From: Thermoanaerobacter kivui
GTDB lineage: Bacteria; Bacillota; Thermoanaerobacteria; Thermoanaerobacterales; Thermoanaerobacteraceae
Assembly: GCF_000763575.1 (NCBI RefSeq)
Contig: NZ_CP009170.1
Location: 149,501 to 213,500 of the forward strand
Reading direction: 5' to 3'
DNA: 64,000 nucleotides
The translations under genes were made by a program, and so were the position numbers. The notes beneath the pieces are model-generated. The model made no database searches, was not told the DNA's origin, and saw nothing but the letters and a program-made list of their open reading frames with translations. Shown here one piece after another: positions 41,307-49,502 of the stretch; position 1 is the first letter of the stretch, and each line of letters begins with the position of its first letter.

Positions 41307-42038
41307 TTATTTTAAACCATTTAACTTATTTTGTAATTCGTTTTTAATTGTTTCAAAATCAATATTATTTTCTAAGCAATAATCTTTAATTATTGAAGTA
41401 GTATTTTGGATTTTTCTACCTAATATAGCTTCAATTTTTTCTTTTGATATACCCCAATCTATTATCTCTTTAAAAGTTGTGTTTCCTTTAATAGTTCTAT
41501 CTGTTGAGCTTTGCGTGATATTACCTTCTGTTTTTACATTTTCTGATTGGTTTTGAATATTCACAGTATGGTTTTCTAAATATTTAATTTGTTCCTCGGT
41601 TAGATTGCCTTTAGATTTTAAAATTTCTACTGCACTTTGTGGTAAATATATGTCTTCACTCATGTCATATGGCAAGCCATTGTAAAGTGCTACAAATAAC
41701 CTTACAGAAGAGACTCCTATTTCTGTACCATTATCTTTTAGATATTGGTAAATAGTTTCAAGCTGGTTTATTTTAAAAGATGCTTTATCGCTTGTATTTA
41801 TTCCAAATGCCTGTGCTAATTCATCAATAGGGATTTTAAAGAATTTATTTATGTCAGTAAAAGTATAAGAACCTCTTATATCTGCTGGGTTATATTCTCC
41901 AGCAAATTCGCCGTCTTTATAAGTTGCTGGTACTTTTGAAGATTCTGTTTTCCAATAATTTGTTGCTTTTGCGATGCCAATTCCGCCAAATAACAATAAA
42001 AGCAATATAATACCTATAATTTTAGAATTAAGCTTCAT
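41307..42038 (-). CDS. Membrane-anchored protein of unknown function, partner of the polyferredoxin
   Basis: This 243-residue protein has an N-terminal membrane anchor (residues 5-25) and a soluble outer part. Two similar segments are visible: GSYTFTDINKFFKIPIDELA (about 57-76) and GNTTFKEIIDWGISKEKIEA (about 190-209), both a Gly-x-x-TF start followed by helix-turn-helix-like pattern. Between lies an Asn/Thr-rich linker. I do not recognise a catalytic motif. It sits 20 bases after the 4Fe-4S membrane protein gene in the same operon, so it probably works with that redox protein at the membrane. Confidence 0.7.
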   Translation of the reverse strand: MKLNSKIIGIILLLLLFGGIGIAKATNYWKTESSKVPATYKDGEFAGEYNPADIRGSYTFTDINKFFKIPIDELAQAFGINTSDKASFKINQLETIYQYLKDNGTEIGVSSVRLFVALYNGLPYDMSEDIYLPQSAVEILKSKGNLTEEQIKYLENHTVNIQNQSENVKTEGNITQSSTDRTIKGNTTFKEIIDWGISKEKIEAILGRKIQNTTSIIKDYCLENNIDFETIKNELQNKLNGLK

Positions 42039-42058
42039 ATTTATCTTCCTCCTTGTTA

Positions 42059-42886
42059 TTAACTTTTATAAGGAATAATTGATTCAATTGTTACAGTATT
42101 GTTAATAGGGCACGAATACTCAGATGTACATTTAAGACATGATATACACTGGTGGTCTCTGATTATAGTTTTTTCTGAAACTTTTATATTCATTGGACAA
42201 TTACGATCGCACATTTTACAATTTATGCATGTTTTGTTATTTCGCTTGATTGGGAATATCCTAATTAAATTAAAAATGCCGAGTACTGCCCCATAAGGGC
42301 ATAAATATTTGCACCATGGTCGCTCTATAAAAAGTGATAAAATAATTGTAATAAATAGTATCACAATACTTCCAACTGCAATTTCACCATTCCAAAAATT
42401 AAATAATGCATAATAGGGATCAACATCCTGGAATATCAATTTTCCTGTTAAAATTGTCGCGTATAAAACCCACGCAAGGACAAAATAGCGTAGATATCTT
42501 AAATATTTATCGTATTTGTAAGGGACAAAATTATTAAATCGTTTTTTGAAAATTTTCTTGCCTAGTTTTCCTATAAATTCTTGAAAAGTTCCAAAAGGAC
42601 AAATCCAACCACAAAATAAAGGACCAAATAATATAGCTATGATAAATCCTATAATCATTAGAATGAATGAAGATTCATGTATTTTCTGGATAAAGGTTCC
42701 TGTTGTTAGATATTGATAAATTGTTACAACTCCACCAAAAGGACATAAAGCGTGAAGGGATGCAGTTGAAATATATGGTATAGATATGCCCTTTTCAGAT
42801 AGGGTTTTATTTATTGAGATTGAAAGAATCAAAATAAAGAGAAATATTTGTATCAAAGTTCTAATATGGATTTTCTTTTTATGCAT
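42059..42886 (-). CDS. Membrane 4Fe-4S polyferredoxin (NapH/CcoG-like)
   Basis: This 275-residue protein has about five membrane helices with two membrane-side Cys motifs, GPLFCGWICPFGTFQE (about residues 88-103) and WCKYLCPYGAVLG (about 189-201), and two ferredoxin motifs near the C-terminus, CINCKMCDRNCP (about 219-230) and CISCLKCTSEYSCP (about 244-257). The layout matches NapH/NosR-type electron carriers passing electrons across the membrane. No nitrate, nitrous-oxide or cytochrome oxidase genes are near. I chose ATG 42886 (MHKKKIH), after AAAGAGAGA; a GTG ten codons earlier has no better site. Partner redox enzyme unknown. Confidence 0.82.
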   Translation of the reverse strand: MHKKKIHIRTLIQIFLFILILSISINKTLSEKGISIPYISTASLHALCPFGGVVTIYQYLTTGTFIQKIHESSFILMIIGFIIAILFGPLFCGWICPFGTFQEFIGKLGKKIFKKRFNNFVPYKYDKYLRYLRYFVLAWVLYATILTGKLIFQDVDPYYALFNFWNGEIAVGSIVILFITIILSLFIERPWCKYLCPYGAVLGIFNLIRIFPIKRNNKTCINCKMCDRNCPMNIKVSEKTIIRDHQCISCLKCTSEYSCPINNTVTIESIIPYKS

Positions 42887-43024
42887 TCTTATCTCTCTTT
42901 TATATTTTATTTCCACAATATCACTATAAAGATAAAGGATGATAAAAAATTGATATAAAATGATGTTTTTATGAAATTTAGTCTTTAAGAGAGTCTTTTT
43001 TAGGTCAATTCAAATAATTTTTTA

Positions 43025-43033
43025 TGATATAAT
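43025..43033 (+). promoter_or_regulatory. Extended -10 promoter of nagA
   Basis: TGA-TATAAT, 44 bases before nagA, without a good -35. Confidence 0.55.
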
Positions 43034-43077
43034 CAAAATAGAAAGCTAAAAGAATGTTTAAAATGGGGTGAAAGCTT

Positions 43078-44244
43078 ATGGAAAACCTTTTATTAAAGCA
43101 TGGCGAAATATATACGGAAGATGAGATTATATATGACGGAGACTTATTAATTTCTGAGGGCAAAATTTTTGATATAGGTAAAAATATAAATATAAATGAT
43201 ATAAACGTTATCGATTTAAAAGGAAAAAAGGTGGTGCCTGGATTTATTGATATACACATACATGGTGGAGTAGGGCATGACACAATGGAAGGTACTTATG
43301 AAGCCTTAAATGCTATTTCAGTTCACCTTGCAAGGCATGGGGTTACATCTTTTTGTGCTACTACCATGACAATGGATATACCCTATATTTTAGATGCTCT
43401 TAGAAACATACATGAGACAATGAAAAAGGGTACAGAAGGTGCGCAAGTTTTAGGTGCATATGTGGAAGGACCCTTTATAAGCAAAGAACACAAAGGGGCA
43501 CAGGATGAGAGGTACATCTTAGAACCAAACATAGACATAATGGACAAGTTTATTGAAGCTTCAAATGGGAATATAAAAGTAATAGCACTGGCGCCAGAGA
43601 AGGACAAGAATGGGGAGTTTGTAGAATATGTAACTAAAAAAAATATAAGAGTATCATTAGGGCATACAAATGCTACTTATGAAGAGATGAAAAATGGAGT
43701 TGACCATGGAGCGACAATAGCAGTTCATACATATAATGGCATGAAAGGGCTTCACCACAGGGAGCCAGGTGCTTTAGGAGAAGTTTTTTTGGATGACAGA
43801 TTGTACAGCGAGTTGATATGTGACTTTATACATTCACATCCTGCGGCAGTAAAAATACTTTTAAAGATAAAAGGGACAGATAGAGTAGTATTAATTTCTG
43901 ATGCTATGGCAGCTTGTGGTTTAGGAGATGGAGAATACAGTCTTGGAGGGCAAAAAGTTTACGTGAAGAATGGAGAGGCAAGACTTGAGAATGGCACTTT
44001 GGCAGGAAGTACTTTGATATTGGATAAAGCTGTAGCAAATATAACGTCTCTTGGAGTACCACTTTTTGAAGCTTGCAAGATGGTTTCTTTAAATCCTGCA
44101 AAAGCAATTGGCATAGATGACAGAAAAGGCAGTATAGCTATAGGAAAAGATGCTGATATAACCATTTTAAACAGTGATTTGACTGTAGATATGACAATGG
44201 TTAATGGGAAAATTGTGCATAAAAAATCGGATAATAACCGCTGA
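43078..44244 (+). CDS. nagA: N-acetylglucosamine-6-phosphate deacetylase
   Basis: This 388-residue amidohydrolase removes acetate from GlcNAc-6-P in wall recycling or chitin-sugar use. It shows VVPGFIDIHIHGGVGHDTMEG (as PGFIDIHIHGG, about residues 55-65), the metal Glu in YVEGPFI (about 128-134), SLGHTNATYEEM (about 194-205), HTYNGMKGLHHREPG (about 220-234), LISDAMAACG (about 272-281) and GRK-equivalent GSIAIGKDADI (about 351-361). It is complete and stands alone; nagB and a transporter are not adjacent. A terminator follows. Confidence 0.95.
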   Translation: MENLLLKHGEIYTEDEIIYDGDLLISEGKIFDIGKNININDINVIDLKGKKVVPGFIDIHIHGGVGHDTMEGTYEALNAISVHLARHGVTSFCATTMTMDIPYILDALRNIHETMKKGTEGAQVLGAYVEGPFISKEHKGAQDERYILEPNIDIMDKFIEASNGNIKVIALAPEKDKNGEFVEYVTKKNIRVSLGHTNATYEEMKNGVDHGATIAVHTYNGMKGLHHREPGALGEVFLDDRLYSELICDFIHSHPAAVKILLKIKGTDRVVLISDAMAACGLGDGEYSLGGQKVYVKNGEARLENGTLAGSTLILDKAVANITSLGVPLFEACKMVSLNPAKAIGIDDRKGSIAIGKDADITILNSDLTVDMTMVNGKIVHKKSDNNR

Positions 44245-44271
44245 TTGAGAGTCAGCGGCTATTATTTTTTT
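44233..44271 (+). terminator. Terminator of nagA, likely bidirectional
   Basis: AATAACCGCTGA pairs with TCAGCGGCTATT (one bulged base) around seven bases, followed by TTTTTTT. The minus-strand aminotransferase ends three bases further on. Confidence 0.85.
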
Positions 44272-44273
44272 AG

Positions 44274-45440
44274 CTACAAAATCCTTTCGGCGAAGTGTTT
44301 TATTCTTTCAAGTGCTCTTGCTATTTTATCTATAGAATATGCGTATGATACACGAATAAATCCTTCACCGCTTGGGCCAAATGCGTCTCCTGGTACTACA
44401 GCTACTTTTTCTTCTTTTAAGAGTTTTTCACAAAATTCCTGTGAAGTCATACCCGTCTTTTTTATTGACGGGAAAATATAGAAAGCTCCTTTTGGCTCAA
44501 AGCAGTCAAAACCTATTTCGCGAAATCCGTTTACAATAAATTTCCTTCTCTTATCATATGTTTCTCTCATTTTTACTATATCTTCTTCACATTGATATAT
44601 ACCCTTTATAGCTGCATATTGTGCTGTTATTGGAGCGCATATAGTTGTGTACTGATGGATTTTATTCATTGCTTCAATAAATCCGTGTTCTGCTGCAATG
44701 TATCCCAGCCTCCAACCTGTCATGGCAAAAGCTTTAGAAAAACCGTTTATAAGTATTGTCCTTTCTTTCATGCCCGGAAGTGAGGCTATGCTTACGTGTC
44801 TTCCTTCATAAGTCAATTCACTATATATTTCATCAGAAATTACTATTAAATCATGCTCGATTATTATGTTTACAATTTCTTCTAATTCTTCTTTTTTCAT
44901 GATAGCACCTGTAGGGTTATTGGGGTAAGGAAGAATTAATGCTTTTGTTTTCGAGGTTATTTTTGATTTTAGGTCATCGGGAGTGAGTATAAAATTGTTT
45001 TTTTCGTCGGTAGGTACAAACACAGGGATACCTCTTGTCAGAGTTACACAGGGGGCATATGAAACATAGCTAGGTTCAGGAACTAAGACTTCGTCACCGT
45101 CGTTTAAAAGAGCTCTGAGTGCCAAGTCGATAGCTTCACTGGCACCGATAGTTACCATAATTTCTTTTTCTGGGTCATAAGCTAAATTATAATGGGTCTT
45201 TAAAAAATAGGATATGGCGATTCTAAGTTCGGGCAAGCCTAAGTTTGAGGTGTATGTTGTGCTACCTCTATCTAGTGCGTCAATGCCTTCTTTTCTTATT
45301 TCCCATGGAGTTACAAAATCTGGTTCGCCAACTCCCAGTGATATTATGTCTTTTGAATTTGTCACAAGGTCAAAAAATTTTCTAATTCCGGACGGTGGTA
45401 TGCTTTTTACTACATTAGATATATATTTGTCTGTGTTCAT
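44274..45440 (-). CDS. Pyridoxal-phosphate aminotransferase, class I/II
   Basis: This 388-residue fold-type I aminotransferase has DIISLGVGEPDFVTPWEIR (LGVGEPDFVTP, about residues 35-45), PYPNNPTGAIM (about 168-178), SDEIYSEL (about 201-208), the PLP-lysine motif NGFSKAFAMTGWRLGY (about 230-245, Lys in SKAF) and FIRVSYA with substrate Arg (about 365-371). It resembles PatA/aspartate or aromatic aminotransferases; the donor specificity cannot be read. It overlaps the Lrp-type regulator by four bases, so that regulator probably controls it in response to amino acids. Confidence 0.9.
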   Translation of the reverse strand: MNTDKYISNVVKSIPPSGIRKFFDLVTNSKDIISLGVGEPDFVTPWEIRKEGIDALDRGSTTYTSNLGLPELRIAISYFLKTHYNLAYDPEKEIMVTIGASEAIDLALRALLNDGDEVLVPEPSYVSYAPCVTLTRGIPVFVPTDEKNNFILTPDDLKSKITSKTKALILPYPNNPTGAIMKKEELEEIVNIIIEHDLIVISDEIYSELTYEGRHVSIASLPGMKERTILINGFSKAFAMTGWRLGYIAAEHGFIEAMNKIHQYTTICAPITAQYAAIKGIYQCEEDIVKMRETYDKRRKFIVNGFREIGFDCFEPKGAFYIFPSIKKTGMTSQEFCEKLLKEEKVAVVPGDAFGPSGEGFIRVSYAYSIDKIARALERIKHFAERIL

Positions 45441-45925
45441 GGTGTTACCACCAGTCTTTTGTCATTTTGTCCTTCTTCGTAAAAAACGCCGTCCTTTTTA
45501 TATCTTTTTAATACAAAATGGGTTGTAGTGCTTAAGACTCCTTCAATAGGTGCAAGTCTTTCAGCTACAAATAATGCTATTTCTTTCATGGTTTTGCCTT
45601 CTACTTCCACAGAAAGGTCATAAGTTCCGGAAATTAAGGAAACTGATTTTACTTCTTCGTACTGGCATATTCTGTGGGCTACTCTGTTAAATCCATGTCC
45701 TTGCTGGGGTGCTACTCTCACATCTATGAGGGCAGTTATGACTTCCCGGTCGGTCTTTTCCCAATCCACTAAAGTAGTGTATTTTAACAACACTTTTTTG
45801 TCCTCAAGACTTTTTATTGTATTTTTGACTTCTTCTTCACTAAGCCCTGTAATTGTTGCAATTTGTTTTTCTGTAAGACGACTGTTTTCGCACAAAAGGT
45901 CAATGATTTCCATAGATTTATCCAT
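45437..45925 (-). CDS. Lrp/AsnC-family transcriptional regulator
   Basis: This 162-residue protein has an N-terminal winged helix-turn-helix (about residues 5-55, LTEKQIATITGLSEEEVKNTI read as EKQIATITGLSEEEV) and a C-terminal RAM/ACT-like ligand domain (about 62-140, ALIDVRVAPQQGHGFNRVA part and SGTYDLSVEVEG). It likely senses an amino acid and regulates the aminotransferase that follows with a four-base overlap. Its own promoter is a 17-spaced consensus at 45962-45990, 36 bases upstream of the start. Confidence 0.9.
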   Translation of the reverse strand: MDKSMEIIDLLCENSRLTEKQIATITGLSEEEVKNTIKSLEDKKVLLKYTTLVDWEKTDREVITALIDVRVAPQQGHGFNRVAHRICQYEEVKSVSLISGTYDLSVEVEGKTMKEIALFVAERLAPIEGVLSTTTHFVLKRYKKDGVFYEEGQNDKRLVVTP

Positions 45926-45961
45926 ATTTCATCCACCCTCCTAAAAAGATATTTTATGCAC

Positions 45962-45990
45962 ATTATAATACAAAGATAGGCGTAATTCAA
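45962..45990 (-). promoter_or_regulatory. Promoter of the Lrp-aminotransferase operon
   Basis: On the minus strand TTGAAT (45990-45985) and TATAAT (45967-45962) are 17 bases apart. Confidence 0.75.
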
Positions 45991-46061
45991 TAATTTAATA
46001 AATTGAAGTATAAAATTTTAAATAAAAACGTTTAAAATTGAAGTAATACAAGATTGTTGGG

Positions 46062-46119
46062 TTGACAGATACATGTAAAGAATGTTACAATTTTTATAGG
46101 GATATTGATAATTATTTTC
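46062..46119 (+). promoter_or_regulatory. feoAB promoter with Fur box
   Basis: TTGACA (46062-46067) and TACAAT (46086-46091) are 18 bases apart. Just after the expected start site lies GATATTGATAATTATTTTC (46101-46119), matching the 19-base Fur consensus GATAATGATAATCATTATC at 16 positions. Iron-bound Fur would block transcription, so feoAB should be induced by iron limitation. Confidence 0.75.
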
Positions 46120-46140
46120 ATTTATGGAGGCTGCATATAA

Positions 46141-46383
46141 ATGGGAGAAAATACTATTATAAATCTTATAGAATTAAAGGAAAATCGTGAAGGAGAGATT
46201 GTACTAATAAAAGCAGGAAGAGCAGCTACGCAAAGGTTAAATGAAATGGGGCTTGTCCCGGGGACAAAAGTTAAGCTGGTTAGAAAAGGTCCTTTAAGGG
46301 GCCCTGTGGAATTGGAGGTCAGGAATTCTCACCTTGTGATTGGATATGGTCTTGCTTCAAAAATATATGTAAAAATCGTCTGA
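46141..46383 (+). CDS. feoA: Ferrous iron transport accessory protein FeoA
   Basis: This 80-residue SH3-like protein has the FeoA pattern: EGEIVLIKAGRAATQRLNEMGLVPG (in parts: RAATQRLNEMGLVPGTKVK, about residues 28-46), then KGPLRGPVELEVRNSHLVIG (GPVELEVRNSHLVIG, about 54-68). FeoA binds the cytoplasmic side of FeoB and is needed for ferrous uptake. It follows a good GGAGG site and sits 18 bases before feoB under the Fur-controlled promoter. Confidence 0.93.
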   Translation: MGENTIINLIELKENREGEIVLIKAGRAATQRLNEMGLVPGTKVKLVRKGPLRGPVELEVRNSHLVIGYGLASKIYVKIV

Positions 46384-46401
46384 CAGAAAGGGCGATATGC
46401 G

Positions 46402-48372
46402 ATGAAAAAAGAAATAATTATAGCCTTAGCAGGAAATGCTAATGTGGGTAAAAGTGTCATATTTAATCAATTAACAGGATTGACACAGATAATTGGTAAC
46501 TGGCCGGGGAAAACAGTCGAGAGGGCAGAAGGTGTACTGCGGTTTAAAGGACGGACTATAAAAATTGTTGACCTTCCTGGTATTTATTCACTTTCTGCTT
46601 ATTCTCAAGAGGAAATTGTTTCCCGTGAGTTTATAGCTTTTGAAAAACCGGATGTTGTAATAAACGTGGTGGATGCTTCTAATCTTGAGAGAAATTTGTT
46701 TTTTACAGTGCAACTTTTAGAGCTTCATGTGCCTATGGTTATGGCTTTAAACCAAGTGGATTATGCTATTAAAAAGGGTATAGATATAGATGTGAAGAAG
46801 TTAGAAGAGCTTTTAGATATTCCAGTTGTAGAAACTGTTGCTACAAAAGGCAAAGGGCTTCAGGAATTAATAAATAAAGCTTTAGAAGTTGTGGATTCGC
46901 ATAAAGAAGTGGATGTAAAAAGGTATGATATAAAAGAGGAAAAAGTTCTCAAATATAGAAATGAAGTAAGTGAATATGTAATGAAAATTTACGACATCCT
47001 TTTGAAACACAATGTAGACCTTATAAATTTGTTTCATCCTCTGTGGATTTCTCTAAAACTGATAGAAGAGGATAGCGATATAGTAGAAAAGTTAAAAAAA
47101 GAGCCTAATGGGGAAAAAGCTTATGAAGAAATTCAAAAAGAATTAAAAGGTTTAAAGGTGAAGACAGATAGTCCTCTTGCAACTTTAGTTACAGCAGACA
47201 GATATGATATTGCTTCTTTTATTGCAAGCCAAACTGTATCAGAGATTCACCATAGAATTACTTGGACTGATTTAATTGACAATGTAGCTCTTCATAAGAT
47301 ATGGGGCTATATATCAATGCTCATTATTGTATTTATATCTTTTTATGGAATATTTAAATTTGGAGAGTATTTCTCAGGTGTGCTGGAGGACTTTTTTGAC
47401 GGTTTTAAGCCTTTAGTGTACAATTTGAATATTCCAAATATGTATAAAGATTTTCTCTGGAATGGGCTTGCTGAAGGGATTATTTCTGCTATAACTATAG
47501 TGCTTCCCTATATATTTCCTTTTTATGTGTTTTTATCAATACTTGAAAACACTGGTTATCTTGCAAGAATTGCATTTTTAATGGATGAGGTTATGCACAA
47601 AGTTGGACTTCATGGTAAAGCCCTTATTCCAGTATTGATGGGGTTTGGGTGCAATGTCCCTGCAGTATTAGGCACCAAAATTTTAGAAACGGATAGAGAA
47701 ATATTTATTGCGTCTTTTATGTCCACTCTTGTGCCTTGTTCTGCAAGAATTGTAATAATTTTGGGAACAATAGGGGTCTTCATGGGGCCACAATACGCAC
47801 TCGCTGTTTTTGCCTTAGACGTTTTGGTAGTTTATATAGCGGCGTATTTTGCAAATAAAATAGCGCCTGGAAAGCCTTATGATTTGATAATGGAACTTCC
47901 TGGCTACAGGATGCCTGCTTTAAAGCCTACATTGAAGCAGATATGGTTTAGAATAAAAGACTTTTTGTATGTAGCTCTTCCAATAATTGTAGTTGGCAGC
48001 TTGGTTCTGGAAATATTGAAGTACTCTGGCATATTTAAATATGTGACTTATATAATGGATCCGATTGTTGTAAAATGGTTGGGATTGCCGTCAATAGTTG
48101 GGATAGTATTGATTTTTGGGATACTCAGAAAAGAATTGACACTTATAATGCTTTTAACACTGTCTGGGACAAGTCACATCACACAGATTTTGACGCCAAA
48201 GCAGATGATTGTCTTTGGTGTTGTTACAATGCTTTATATTCCTTGTATTGCTACAATTGCGGCATTAAAAAGGACAATTGGCTGGAGAAAGACATGGTGG
48301 GTAGTTTTTGTTAATATTTTTATTGCAATACTAATAGGGGGAATATTAAATCGAATTCTTACTTTTGTATAA
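46402..48372 (+). CDS. feoB: Ferrous iron transporter FeoB
   Basis: This 656-residue protein has an N-terminal G-domain with G1 GNANVGKS (residues 11-18), G3 DLPG (about 57-60) and G4 NQVD (about 115-118), a helical GDI-like region, and a membrane domain with two Gate motifs including the Cys-containing GFGCNVPAVLGT (about 413-424) and LVPCSARIVII (about 446-456). It moves Fe2+ into the cell using GTP. FeoC is not seen. The gene runs into a terminator carrying a mobile repeat. Confidence 0.95.
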   Translation: MKKEIIIALAGNANVGKSVIFNQLTGLTQIIGNWPGKTVERAEGVLRFKGRTIKIVDLPGIYSLSAYSQEEIVSREFIAFEKPDVVINVVDASNLERNLFFTVQLLELHVPMVMALNQVDYAIKKGIDIDVKKLEELLDIPVVETVATKGKGLQELINKALEVVDSHKEVDVKRYDIKEEKVLKYRNEVSEYVMKIYDILLKHNVDLINLFHPLWISLKLIEEDSDIVEKLKKEPNGEKAYEEIQKELKGLKVKTDSPLATLVTADRYDIASFIASQTVSEIHHRITWTDLIDNVALHKIWGYISMLIIVFISFYGIFKFGEYFSGVLEDFFDGFKPLVYNLNIPNMYKDFLWNGLAEGIISAITIVLPYIFPFYVFLSILENTGYLARIAFLMDEVMHKVGLHGKALIPVLMGFGCNVPAVLGTKILETDREIFIASFMSTLVPCSARIVIILGTIGVFMGPQYALAVFALDVLVVYIAAYFANKIAPGKPYDLIMELPGYRMPALKPTLKQIWFRIKDFLYVALPIIVVGSLVLEILKYSGIFKYVTYIMDPIVVKWLGLPSIVGIVLIFGILRKELTLIMLLTLSGTSHITQILTPKQMIVFGVVTMLYIPCIATIAALKRTIGWRKTWWVVFVNIFIAILIGGILNRILTFV

Positions 48373-48461
48373 TTGTGCTATAATGTTAATGGGTGAAAAA
48401 CAATAGAATTTATAGAAAAAAATAAATTGAAAATAGAGTAGGACACTAGACCTACTCTATT

Positions 48462-48725
48462 CAGACTGTAGACAAACTTTCGTAAAGGAGGTATTTTGCA
48501 TAAGGAACGACTTGTGACAAAGCGGCAACAAAACTTAGCAAGACCGAGGGTGGAGGCAGGGCCGTAGCCACGGATGGCGTAGGCGGGCACTAAGACAAGG
48601 AGGTTGAATGTGCCCGGTACCCTGCCGGAACCCGAAGGTCGAGCTTAGTTTTGTCGCTTTGGAACATCGGAGTGACGATGCAAAATATCTCCTTTGAAAT
48701 ATTTTTTAACTTTGTCAACAAACTG
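48462..48725 (+). mobile_element. Fold-back mobile element, copy 2
   Basis: This 264-bp copy starts CAGACTGTAGACAAA and ends TTTGTCAACAAACTG. The outer arms pair over most of their length: GGAGGTATTTTGCAT near the start with ATGCAAAATATCTCC near the end. The core has GGCAGGG (48555-48561) with CCCTGCC (48620-48626), and GGGCAC (48585-48590) with GTGCCC (48610-48615). Relative to copy 1, both members of these pairs changed together. It is flanked by 30-base copies of one terminator hairpin, left 48432-48461 and right 48726-48755, with 29 of 30 matching. No protein is encoded; short frames across it are chance. Confidence 0.82.
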
Positions 48726-48761
48726 AATAGAGTAGGACATTAGACCTACTCTATTATTTTT
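48726..48761 (+). terminator. Terminator between feoB and cbiO
   Basis: AATAGAGTAGG-ACATTAGA-CCTACTCTATT then ATTTTT. The same hairpin is present to the left of the mobile element at 48432-48461 without a T tract. Confidence 0.85.
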
Positions 48762-48762
48762 A

Positions 48763-49491
48763 TCAAATCAGATTGGTTTTTAGCAAAAGCTCCTCATTAT
48801 TAAGAATTTCCTCAGGTTTACCTATAGCTTCTATTCTATGGTCTTCGTTTAGCACTATTATCCTGTCTGAAAGTGTTGCTGCCATGTCAAGGTCGTGAGT
48901 TGCAATGACTATCGTAGTGCCTTTTTTGTTTAATTCTTGTAGCTTTTCCAAAAGCCACTTTTTTGACCGTGGGTCAAGGCCATTTGTAGGTTCGTCAAGA
49001 AGCAAAACTTCAGGATTTATTACCATGACTGACGCTAATGCGACTTTTTTCTTTTCTCCGCCGCTTAATCTGTGAGGGGGTCTATCTTTTAATTTTTCGA
49101 GTCCAAAAGAAATAAGAGTTTCTTCCACTATTTTTTGGACTTCGTCTTTCTTTAAGCTCATTTGAAGTGGTGCAAAGGCTACTTCATCAAAAACAGTAGT
49201 GTTAAAAAGTTGTACATCAGAATCCTGAAACACAAAGCCTACTTTTTTTCTAAATTCATATTCATCAAAAGTTTTTTTATCCCCCAGCAATTTGCCAAAT
49301 GCCCATATTTCACCTTTGCCCGGATAAATTAAATTGTCCATCAATTTTAAAAGAGTGGATTTTCCACTGCCATTTGCACCGAGAAGAATTAACTTTTCTT
49401 CTTTTTTTACTTCAAAACTTATGTCAATTAAAGCAGGAATTGATTTGTTATAGGAGTAATAGACGTTTTTTAATTCAAATACTGTGCTCAA
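48763..49491 (-). CDS. cbiO: Nickel/cobalt ECF transporter ATPase CbiO
   Basis: This 242-residue ABC ATPase energises a nickel or cobalt ECF transporter. Walker A is LGANGSGKST (about residues 40-49), the Q-loop FQDSDVQLFNTTV (about 87-99), signature LSGGEKKKVALA (about 138-149) and Walker B VLLLDEPTNG (about 160-169). Start is TTG 49491, seven bases after AAGGAGG; reading from 49521 would add residues running through the ribosome site. It follows cbiQ by 11 bases, at the 3' end of cbiMNQO. Confidence 0.92.
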   Translation of the reverse strand: MSTVFELKNVYYSYNKSIPALIDISFEVKKEEKLILLGANGSGKSTLLKLMDNLIYPGKGEIWAFGKLLGDKKTFDEYEFRKKVGFVFQDSDVQLFNTTVFDEVAFAPLQMSLKKDEVQKIVEETLISFGLEKLKDRPPHRLSGGEKKKVALASVMVINPEVLLLDEPTNGLDPRSKKWLLEKLQELNKKGTTIVIATHDLDMAATLSDRIIVLNEDHRIEAIGKPEEILNNEELLLKTNLI

Positions 49492-49502
49492 TTTAAACCT
49501 CC

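Noticed and set aside
48378-48590. Short frames over the repeat elements (also 22958-23197 and 59744-60006)
   Set aside because: They follow the GC-rich non-coding repeat, lack ribosome sites, and exist because the three copies share sequence; no protein family fits.
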